The notes under the pieces were generated by a model. It made no database searches, had not been told where the DNA came from, and saw only the letters and a program-made list of their open reading frames with translations. Position numbers and translations under genes: made by a program. DNA of 13,965 nucleotides from SIG603 sp964369225 (GTDB lineage Bacteria; Bacillota; Clostridia; Oscillospirales; Acutalibacteraceae), in assembly GCA_964369225.1 (NCBI GenBank), contig CAYJER010000055.1, positions 1 to 13,965 on the forward strand, read 5' to 3'. This document shows positions 5,926-11,690 of the stretch, one piece after another (position 1 is the stretch's first letter; every line of letters begins with the position of its first letter).

Positions 5926-7743
5926 TTACTCCTCGTCTAGTTTTAGAACAGACATAAAGGCATCTTGTGGAACTTCGACAGTTCCAAGCTGTCTCATACG
6001 TTTTTTACCCTCTTTTTGTTTTTCTAGTAGTTTCTTTTTACGTGTGATGTCACCACCGTAACATTTTGCAAGAACGTCTTTTCTCATGGCTCTAACCGTT
6101 TCTCTTGCAATAATTTTTCCACCAATACAAGCTTGAACAGGAACTTCAAACAATTGGCGAGGAATTTTATCCTTAAGTTTTTCACACATTTTTCTGCCAC
6201 GGCTATACGCTTTTTCGGCATGAATAATAAACGAAAGCGCATCTACAACCTCACCGTTAAGCATAATATCAAGCTTGACAAGCTTACTAGGAGTATAGCC
6301 TATTAACTCATAGTCAAAAGAGGCATAACCTCTAGTTCTTGACTTTAAAGCATCGAAAAAATCATAAATAATCTCATTTAATGGTAGTTCATAGTGAATG
6401 TCAACACGGGTCTCGTCTATATATCGCATGTCTTTGAACACACCACGTCTGTCTTGACATAAATCCATAATGTTTCCAACATATTCAGTAGGTGAGTAAA
6501 TATGAGAATTAGTCATAGGCTCTTCCGCTGTTGCAATATGGGCTGGATCTGGGTAGTTTGTCGGGTTATCTATTAACATCTTTTCACCGTCTGTCTTAGT
6601 TATATGATAAATAACACTAGGTGCAGTCGTAACAATGTCTAGGTTATATTCTCTTTCTAGTCTTTCCTGAATAATCTCCATGTGAAGCAAACCTAGGAAA
6701 CCACAACGGAAACCAAATCCTAGCGCAATAGATGTTTCAGGGTCATAACTTAAAGCGGCATCGTTAAGCCTTAATTTGTCTAATGCATCCCTTAAATCTG
6801 AATAATGTGCGCCATCGGCTGGGTACACACCACAGAAAACCATAGGTTGTACAGGTCTGTAGCCTGCTAGTGCCTCTTCTGCTGGATTTTCTTTTAAAGT
6901 AACTGTGTCACCAACTACAGCATCTCTAACATTTTTAATAGCAGCCGCTATATATCCAACTTGTCCAGCCTGTAGACAGTCAGTAGGCTCTAGGCTAGTG
7001 GCCCTTAAAATTCCGCATTCAACAACTGTGAACTCATTGCCTGTAGCCATCATTTTAATTGTGTCGCCAGCTTTTACAGTTCCCTCTTTAATTCTTACAT
7101 AAATAATAACACCTCTGTAGGCATCATAATATGAGTCGAATATCAACGCTTTTAATGGCTTATTCACATCGCCTACAGGAGGTGGAACTTCCTTAACAAT
7201 TTTCTCCATTACTGCCTTGATGTTTACACCTGTCTTTGCAGAAATTTGTGGGGCATCCATCGCTGGAATACCTATAACATCTTCAATCTCATGTGCAATT
7301 CTTTGAGGGTCTGCACTTGGCAAGTCTATTTTGTTAAGCACAGGAACTACTTCTAGTCCGCCATCTACTGCAAGATAAGTATTGGCTAGAGTTTGCGCCT
7401 CTATCCCTTGTGAGGCATCGACTACTAAAACTGCGCCCTCACAAGCAGCAAGCGAACGAGAAACCTCATAGTTAAAGTCAACGTGTCCTGGGGTGTCTAT
7501 TAGGTTAAATGTGTAGGTCTCACCGTCATCTGCCTTGTAGTCAAGGGTTACAGCATGAGCCTTAATTGTAATTCCTCTTTCTCTTTCAAGGTCCATATTG
7601 TCAAGCAACTGGTCTTCCATCTCTCTTAGGGCTACCGATTGAGTTTGCTCTAAAATTCTGTCGGCAAGGGTACTTTTGCCGTGGTCTATATGGGCAATTA
7701 TACTAAAATTTCGTATCTTATTTTGATTCACGTGTATATTCAT
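5926..7743 (-). CDS. lepA: elongation factor 4 (LepA), translational GTPase
   Basis: LepA is a ribosome-binding GTPase related to EF-G that promotes back-translocation or eases stalled initiation and elongation. The 605-residue protein has G1 AHIDHGKST (17-25), G3 DTPGH (83-87), G4 NKID (137-140), then the EF-G-like domains II, III and V, and the LepA-specific C-terminal domain (GGDITRKKKLLEKQKEGKKR near 560-580). Length is standard. AAAAGG directly abuts the ATG at 7741-7743, which is too close. A GTG at 7729-7731 lies 11 bases behind AAGGA and would give 601 residues, so the true start could be either. The gene has its own promoter, divergent from rubrerythrin. Confidence 0.97.
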   Translation of the reverse strand: MNIHVNQNKIRNFSIIAHIDHGKSTLADRILEQTQSVALREMEDQLLDNMDLERERGITIKAHAVTLDYKADDGETYTFNLIDTPGHVDFNYEVSRSLAACEGAVLVVDASQGIEAQTLANTYLAVDGGLEVVPVLNKIDLPSADPQRIAHEIEDVIGIPAMDAPQISAKTGVNIKAVMEKIVKEVPPPVGDVNKPLKALIFDSYYDAYRGVIIYVRIKEGTVKAGDTIKMMATGNEFTVVECGILRATSLEPTDCLQAGQVGYIAAAIKNVRDAVVGDTVTLKENPAEEALAGYRPVQPMVFCGVYPADGAHYSDLRDALDKLRLNDAALSYDPETSIALGFGFRCGFLGLLHMEIIQERLEREYNLDIVTTAPSVIYHITKTDGEKMLIDNPTNYPDPAHIATAEEPMTNSHIYSPTEYVGNIMDLCQDRRGVFKDMRYIDETRVDIHYELPLNEIIYDFFDALKSRTRGYASFDYELIGYTPSKLVKLDIMLNGEVVDALSFIIHAEKAYSRGRKMCEKLKDKIPRQLFEVPVQACIGGKIIARETVRAMRKDVLAKCYGGDITRKKKLLEKQKEGKKRMRQLGTVEVPQDAFMSVLKLDEE

Positions 7744-7758
7744 CCTTTTAAAAATTTA

Positions 7759-7787
7759 ATTATATTAATAATACCACACATTTGCAA
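7759..7787 (-). promoter_or_regulatory. sigma-A promoter of lepA
   Basis: On the minus strand TTGCAA (7782-7787), 17-base spacer, TATAAT (7759-7764). The transcript would start near 7752, less than 15 bases before the annotated ATG, leaving a very short leader. Confidence 0.7.
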
Positions 7788-7804
7788 AAAAATAAATAAA
7801 TATA

Positions 7805-7832
7805 TTGCAATTTTTTAAAAAAGTGGTATAAT
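7805..7832 (+). promoter_or_regulatory. sigma-A promoter of rubrerythrin
   Basis: TTGCAA (7805-7810), 16-base spacer containing TTTTTTAAAAAA, TATAAT (7827-7832) with TGG extended -10. Its -35 is 17 bases from the lepA -35 on the other strand, so the two promoters are back to back. Confidence 0.75.
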
Positions 7833-7849
7833 AATAGTAAATTCAGTAA

Positions 7850-7866
7850 TGATAATCAAATTATAA
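7850..7866 (+). promoter_or_regulatory. candidate PerR/Fur-family operator before rubrerythrin
   Basis: TGATAAT-CAA-ATTATAA is an imperfect inverted repeat just downstream of the predicted transcription start. The half-sites resemble Fur-family boxes (PerR ATTATAA, Fur TGATAAT), but the central spacer is three bases instead of one. Clostridial rubrerythrins are commonly under PerR control, which makes the site plausible. Confidence 0.4.
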
Positions 7867-7884
7867 AACGAAAGGGGTACAATT

Positions 7885-8421
7885 ATGTTAAAAGGAACAA
7901 AAACTGAGAAAAATTTACTAGCTGCTTTTGCAGGGGAGTCACAAGCACATACAAAATATCAATACTATGCTTCACAAGCTAAAAAGGATGGCTTTGTTCA
8001 GATTGCAAATTTCTTTACAGAGACCTCAGGAAACGAGAAAGAACACGCAAAGATTTGGTTTAAATTATTACATGGGGGAAAAACTCCTGATACCATTTCA
8101 AATTTAAAGGATGCAGCCGCTGGCGAAAACTACGAGTGGACAGACATGTATAAAGGCTTTGCAGAAGATGCAAGGGCAGAGGGTTTTGATGACATAGCCA
8201 CACTTTTTGAGGCTGTTGGAAAAATTGAAAAAGAGCATGAAGAAAGATACGAAAAACTGTTAGCAAACATCGAGGACGGAACAGTTTATAAGAAAAAAGA
8301 GAAAACAATTTGGATCTGCACAAACTGCGGACACATTCACGAGGGCGACGAAGCACCTCAAAAATGTCCTGTATGCGTACACCCACAGTCTTATTTTGAG
8401 CTAAGAGTTATTAACTACTAG
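7885..8421 (+). CDS. rbr: rubrerythrin
   Basis: A non-heme di-iron peroxidase that reduces hydrogen peroxide in the anaerobic cytoplasm, taking electrons through its own rubredoxin domain. The 178-residue protein has the N-terminal four-helix ferritin-like domain with all expected iron ligands (E18, E51, H54, E81, E84, E115, H118), then a C-terminal rubredoxin domain with C145-x2-C148 and C161-x2-C164. The order is that of classical rubrerythrin. It is about 13 residues shorter than the Desulfovibrio protein, through a shorter loop around 66-76. The start follows AAAGGGG at good spacing. A strong promoter and a possible peroxide-responsive operator precede it. It appears monocistronic, followed by a 387-base stretch made almost entirely of repeats. 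Confidence 0.96.
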   Translation: MLKGTKTEKNLLAAFAGESQAHTKYQYYASQAKKDGFVQIANFFTETSGNEKEHAKIWFKLLHGGKTPDTISNLKDAAAGENYEWTDMYKGFAEDARAEGFDDIATLFEAVGKIEKEHEERYEKLLANIEDGTVYKKKEKTIWICTNCGHIHEGDEAPQKCPVCVHPQSYFELRVINY

Positions 8422-8435
8422 TCGGGATGCTTATT

Positions 8436-8638
8436 TGTAGGGGAGGGTCTGAAGCAGACATGTTGATTACGTTTTTTGATTAAAAATTAATTCGTTAAAA
8501 CGCATAAATCCATGTAGGGGCGGATATTATCCGCCTATGAAACTTAGGCAAAATTACCAAATTTTTGGCGGATAATATCCGCCCCTACATGGCTAAATTT
8601 GCTAATCAACACGTCTGGTCTCTGTGCCCTCCCCTACA
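8436..8638. repeat. nested GTAG-headed repeat, outer element (copy 5)
   Basis: An outer element begins TGTAGGGGAGGGTCT at 8436 and ends TGTGCCCTCCCCTACA at 8638. Its middle is occupied by a second element (8461-8611). The outer arms still pair imperfectly (GTAGGGGAGGG with CCCTCCCCTAC). It lies between rubrerythrin and the response regulator. Confidence 0.75.
8461..8611. repeat. inserted unit with TGTTGATTA ends containing repeat core copy 5b
   Basis: A 151-bp unit bounded by TGTTGATTA (8461-8469) and TAATCAACA (8603-8611). The inverted repeat continues outward as CAGAC on both sides apart from one base. It contains the core 8513-8589, whose arms GGCGGATATTATCCGCC and GGCGGATAATATCCGCC are each palindromic and mutually complementary. 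A near-identical core lies at 10706-10783. Confidence 0.8.
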
Positions 8639-8639
8639 A

Positions 8640-8785
8640 TAATTTAACAAATTTATTTTTAATCCATGCTAGATTTTCATTTTAAAAGTCTTTAATCAAA
8701 AAATCCGCAAGGATTTTCACATAAACTATTCATTTTTCACTTTTCACTAAGCATAAGACCCTCTCCTACAATATTTTATCAAATT
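8640..8785. repeat. repeat-derived flank with AAAATCC hairpin and degenerate element end
   Basis: Its reverse complement resembles 13640-13766: GTGAAAATCCTTGCGGATTT, then TTTGATTAAAG, an AT-rich stretch, AAAATAAA(T/C)TT, then TTGTAGGGGAGGG. The hairpin AAAATCC-GCAA-GGATTTT sits at 8700-8717. At 8758-8785 ACCCTCTCCTACAATATTTTA and CAAATTTA look like the right end of a further, otherwise missing repeat copy. No gene is seen in 8422-8808. Confidence 0.6.
8743..8772 (+). promoter_or_regulatory. possible promoter of the response regulator gene
   Basis: TTCACT (8743-8748), 18-base spacer, TACAAT (8767-8772). The -10 lies inside the conserved end of a degenerate repeat copy (CCTACAATATTTTA), so the repeat may supply it. 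The -35 is poor. Confidence 0.3.
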
Positions 8786-8808
8786 TAACAAACACAAACC
8801 GAGGAACT

Positions 8809-9465
8809 ATGAAAAAAATATTTATTATTGAGGACGACACAACAATTGCAAGACTGGTGCAAAAACATCTATTATCATGGGGATATCAAGCGAATACTGC
8901 ACAGGATTTTCAAAATGTCTTGACTGAATTTGAAAACTACAAACCTGATTTAGTATTGCTTGATATTTCTTTGCCTTTTTTTAACGGATATCACTGGTGT
9001 ACCGAAATTAGAAAAATCAGCGATATCCCCATTGTCTTTTTGACATCTGTTTCTGACAACATAAACATTGTAATGGCAATGAACATGGGTGCAGATGATT
9101 ATATAACTAAACCATTCGATTTAAACGTTTTAACCGCTAAACTTTCTGCAATTTTTAGAAGAGTTGGAAGCCCTAAGACAAATTATCTTGAGCATCTAGG
9201 CTTAAAGCTTCACAATTATACTATGGAATATAATTCGCAAACTACCGAACTTAGCAAAAACGAATATAAAATAATGGAAATTCTAATGCAAAACCCTGAT
9301 AAGGTTATGTCAAGAGAAAGCATTATTACAATTCTTTGGGATAGCGAAAATTTTGTAGACGACAACACTCTTACTGTCAACATAACAAGAATTAGAAAAA
9401 AGCTAAGCATTTTAGGACTTGAAAATTTTATTAAGACAAAAAAAGGTGTGGGTTATTATGTGTAA
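8809..9465 (+). CDS. OmpR-family response regulator of a Bce-like module
   Basis: A 218-residue response regulator with an N-terminal receiver domain: acidic pocket E8/D9/D10, phospho-acceptor D52 in LLDISLP, T79 and K101 in TKPFD. The C-terminal winged-helix DNA-binding domain (about 125-218) contains LSKNEYKIMEILMQNP, VDDNTLTVNITRIRKKL and the closing KTKKGVGYYV, as in BceR, GraR and VirR-type regulators. GAGGA lies close upstream of the ATG. It is followed by a matching short histidine kinase and a Bce-type transporter, so its likely task is to switch on the transporter genes when a cell-wall-active peptide is sensed. The ligand cannot be told from the sequence. Confidence 0.93.
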   Translation: MKKIFIIEDDTTIARLVQKHLLSWGYQANTAQDFQNVLTEFENYKPDLVLLDISLPFFNGYHWCTEIRKISDIPIVFLTSVSDNINIVMAMNMGADDYITKPFDLNVLTAKLSAIFRRVGSPKTNYLEHLGLKLHNYTMEYNSQTTELSKNEYKIMEILMQNPDKVMSRESIITILWDSENFVDDNTLTVNITRIRKKLSILGLENFIKTKKGVGYYV

Positions 9466-9470
9466 AAATA

Positions 9471-9538
9471 AAAGAAGAAAGGATAGTCACGGGTAACATG
9501 CTCAAATTTTTATCGCATTTTGTGCGGCAAAAATGACA
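9471..9538 (+). repeat. third repeat family, copy B, in the leader of the histidine kinase gene
   Basis: Matches 5654-5722 read on the opposite strand. It starts six bases after the response regulator stop codon and ends eight bases before the kinase ATG, thus filling the whole spacer. The GTCA/TGAC closing stem and ATTTTT-CGCA/TGCG-AAAAAT hairpin are kept. The CGGG hairpin is weaker than in copy A (GGG with CTC). Confidence 0.8.
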
Positions 9539-9546
9539 CAGTCATT

Positions 9547-10512
9547 ATGAAGATATTAAGAGGATATTTACGCAGAAACATTGTAGCAATAATTTCTTTA
9601 ATAACAGTTTTTATCGCTACTTATACAGTATATTTTTTACATAATAAAGATACTGAACCATTTATATATATTTATGTGCTTTCGGGGGTGGTTTTACTGC
9701 CCTTGTTTATTTTTGATTTTATTAAATTTTATAAACAACATAAAGCATTACTACTTAAAAACACAGAAAAATTACCAACATACAGTTTAATCGAAGAAGA
9801 CCTTAAAGAAGTAATAGCAGATTTAGAGAATGAAAAACAAAGTTTAATCTCTAAAGATAGGGCAAGGCTTAAAGAATTGGTGGATTACTACAGCCTTTGG
9901 ATTCACCAAATTAAGACACCTATTTCAGCATTAAACCTAGTTCTGCAAAGTTCTGATGAAATAAGCCGTGAAGATTTCAAAAAAGAACTTAACTCGATTG
10001 AGTACTACACAGATATGGCGCTAGGTTTTGTAAGGCTTGAAAACATAAACAACGATCTTAATTTTTCTAAAGTAAACCTAGACCCTATTTTAAGGAAGAG
10101 CCTTAAAAAGTTCACCCAGATTTTTATATACAAAAAAATCAGCCTAGACTATGAAAATACAAACATTAATATAATAAGCGATTTAAAATGGTTAGGCTTT
10201 GCAATAGAGCAAATAATTTCAAACGCTCTTAAATACAGCAGTAATTCCACAATTAAGATTTATTCTAAAGACAAAAAACTTTTTATCGAGGATAAAGGCA
10301 TAGGTATTTCTAGCGAAGATTTACCACGAGTTTTTGAAAAAGGTTTTACTGGAAACAACGGCAGAGAAGAGAAAAAGTCTAGCGGAATAGGGCTTTACAT
10401 GGCTAAAAAAATTCTTGATACCCTTTCACACAAAATAGAGATAAAATCAAAATTAGGATACGGAACACAGGTTATTATCGACCTAGAATCTGATGATTTT
10501 AGCCTAATATGA
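9547..10512 (+). CDS. intramembrane-sensing histidine kinase of a Bce-like module
   Basis: A 321-residue kinase with two membrane helices (about 12-31 and 40-60) and almost no extracellular loop, the layout of BceS/GraS-type kinases that sense through their partner ABC transporter rather than directly. The phospho-acceptor is H120 in WIHQIKTPIS. The C-terminal ATPase domain has the N box QIISNALKYS, G1 EDKGIGIS and G2 SSGIGLYMAKKI. The ATG at 9547 is chosen because the helix-proximal MKILRGYLRRN fits the family. A TTG at 9520 would add nine codons that come from the leader repeat. No ordinary Shine-Dalgarno precedes the ATG, so translation may depend on the AAGAAAGG at the start of the repeat or on coupling. 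The stop codon overlaps the probable operator of the transporter genes. Confidence 0.93.
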   Translation: MKILRGYLRRNIVAIISLITVFIATYTVYFLHNKDTEPFIYIYVLSGVVLLPLFIFDFIKFYKQHKALLLKNTEKLPTYSLIEEDLKEVIADLENEKQSLISKDRARLKELVDYYSLWIHQIKTPISALNLVLQSSDEISREDFKKELNSIEYYTDMALGFVRLENINNDLNFSKVNLDPILRKSLKKFTQIFIYKKISLDYENTNINIISDLKWLGFAIEQIISNALKYSSNSTIKIYSKDKKLFIEDKGIGISSEDLPRVFEKGFTGNNGREEKKSSGIGLYMAKKILDTLSHKIEIKSKLGYGTQVIIDLESDDFSLI

Positions 10513-10523
10513 CAAATTTGTAA
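10510..10523 (+). promoter_or_regulatory. BceR/GraR-type operator upstream of the ABC transporter genes
   Basis: TGACA-AATT-TGTAA overlaps the kinase stop codon (10510-10512). It contains the palindrome ACAAATTTGT (10512-10521), the sequence reported for GraR in Staphylococcus, and fits the TNACA-N4-TGTAA pattern described for BceR-like regulators. A second TTGTAAG at 10538-10544 repeats the one at 10518-10524 exactly 20 bases on. A possible -10 TAAAAT lies at 10577-10582. The distance to the ATPase start is about 400 bases, unusually long because repeats fill the gap. Confidence 0.6.
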
Positions 10524-10620
10524 GTTTAAAGCCTTGATTGTAAGCTAAATCAATGGAACGCATTTAATAAATTTGCTAAAATAATCTTGTAAACTACAAA
10601 CGATTGCAAGTCGGGTATTT

Positions 10621-10805
10621 TGTTGATTAAAAATTGATGTAAGGGCGAACTTAGTGAACATTCTTGTATGGATTTAAAATAAATCTGTTAAATTTCACAA
10701 ATCCATGTAGGGGCGGATATTATCCGCCTATGAAACTTAGGTAAAATTACTTAATTTTTAGGCGGATAATATCCGCCCCTACATGATTAAATTTGCTAAT
10801 CAACA
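10621..10805. repeat. TGTTGATTA-ended unit with GTAG-headed repeat core (copy 6)
   Basis: A 185-bp unit bounded by TGTTGATTA (10621-10629) and TAATCAACA (10797-10805), with GTCGG outside on the left and CCGAC outside on the right. The core 10706-10783 is almost the same as 8513-8589, with arms GGCGGATATTATCCGCC and GGCGGATAATATCCGCC and spacer TATGAAACTTAGG. A degenerate half element (GATGTAAGGGCGAAC) lies at 10636-10650. It sits inside the Bce module between the kinase and ATPase genes. Confidence 0.8.
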
Positions 10806-10840
10806 CTCCGACCATATTCTAATATTAAATTAAGGTTTAT

Positions 10841-10910
10841 CGCAGGCAATAAATGTGTAGTTTATTTCAAAATTTTGTGTGCGACTTGCCTGTCGGGGCT
10901 TCCCGACCAA
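10841..10910. repeat. second intergenic repeat family, copy 2
   Basis: Matches 1963-2030. It has CAGGCAA pairing with TTGCCTG and a perfect hairpin GTCGGG-GCTT-CCCGAC at 10892-10907. It ends a few bases before the ribosome binding site GAAAGGA of the ATPase gene, so it would be part of its leader. Confidence 0.7.
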
Positions 10911-10928
10911 TGATGAAAGGAATTAATT

Positions 10929-11690
10929 ATGGCAATTTTAGATGTAAAAGAATTAAAAAAGGTGTATAAAACAAGATTTGGAGCAAACTCTGTAGAGGCA
11001 CTTAAAAGTGTAAGTTTTTCAGTTACCGAGGGCGAATATGTCGCTATAATGGGTGAGTCAGGTTCAGGTAAAACAACACTTCTGAATGTACTTGCCGGAA
11101 TAGACAAGGCGACTAGCGGAACAGTGCTTTTAGATAACCAAAACCTAGGCTCAATTAAAGAAAGTCAAATTACCGCATTTAGACGTGAAAATCTAGGCTT
11201 TGTGTTTCAAGACTTTAACCTATTAGATAACTTCAGCAATGAGGACAATATATTTCTACCAATGGTTTTATCAAGAAAATCCCACAAAGAAATGCAGGAA
11301 AGAATAAAACCAATAGCTGACATACTCAACATAAATTCAATACTTAAAAAACATCCTTTTGAAATTTCAGGAGGACAAAAACAAAGGGTAGCAGTTGCAA
11401 GAGCCATGATCACAAAACCTAAGCTAATTTTAGCCGATGAACCTACAGGTGCGCTAGATTCTCGCTCGGCGGCATCACTGCTTGACTTGCTTGAAAAAGT
11501 AAATAATTTAGGGCAGACTATTTTAATGGTTACTCACAGCACTATGGCTGCTAGCAGGGCAAAAAGAGTTCTCTTTATTAAAGATGGTATTCTATTTCAT
11601 CAAATTTATAAGGGAGACAACACAGATACTCAAATGTATGAGAAAATCTCTAACACCTTAACTGCAATGGCAGGAGGTGAGGGCATATGA
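10929..11690 (+). CDS. ABC transporter ATP-binding protein, BceA-like
   Basis: A 253-residue ATPase of the MacB/LolD/BceA type that drives a peptide-resistance or sensing transporter at the membrane. Visible are Walker A GESGSGKTT (42-50), the Q-loop Q94, signature SGGQKQR (147-153), Walker B LILADEPTGALD (167-178) and the switch histidine H203. GAAAGGA lies at proper spacing before the ATG. Its stop codon overlaps the permease start by four bases (ATGA), so the two are co-translated. The pair follows a cognate two-component system and a matching operator, supporting a role in resistance to antimicrobial peptides such as bacitracin or lantibiotics, with the substrate unknown. Confidence 0.95.
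   Translation: MAILDVKELKKVYKTRFGANSVEALKSVSFSVTEGEYVAIMGESGSGKTTLLNVLAGIDKATSGTVLLDNQNLGSIKESQITAFRRENLGFVFQDFNLLDNFSNEDNIFLPMVLSRKSHKEMQERIKPIADILNINSILKKHPFEISGGQKQRVAVARAMITKPKLILADEPTGALDSRSAASLLDLLEKVNNLGQTILMVTHSTMAASRAKRVLFIKDGILFHQIYKGDNTDTQMYEKISNTLTAMAGGEGI

Noticed and set aside
8060..8386. Minus-strand open frame of 108 codons within rubrerythrin
   Set aside because: It lies wholly inside a well-supported gene, has a composition typical of an antisense frame and no recognisable domain.
9498..9536. A 12-codon frame (MLKFLSHFVRQK) in the histidine kinase leader as a regulatory leader peptide
   Set aside because: Its ATG is absent from the other copy of the same repeat at 5654-5722, and spacing to the purine-rich site is too long, so it is more likely chance.
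9520..9546. TTG start adding nine residues to the histidine kinase
   Set aside because: The added codons come entirely from the leader repeat and no ribosome binding site precedes the TTG; the ATG at 9547 fits the family start.
10892..10907. GTCGGG-GCTT-CCCGAC hairpin as an intrinsic terminator before the ATPase gene
   Set aside because: No T-tract follows and it lies directly before the ribosome binding site; it belongs to a repeat also found at 1963-2030.
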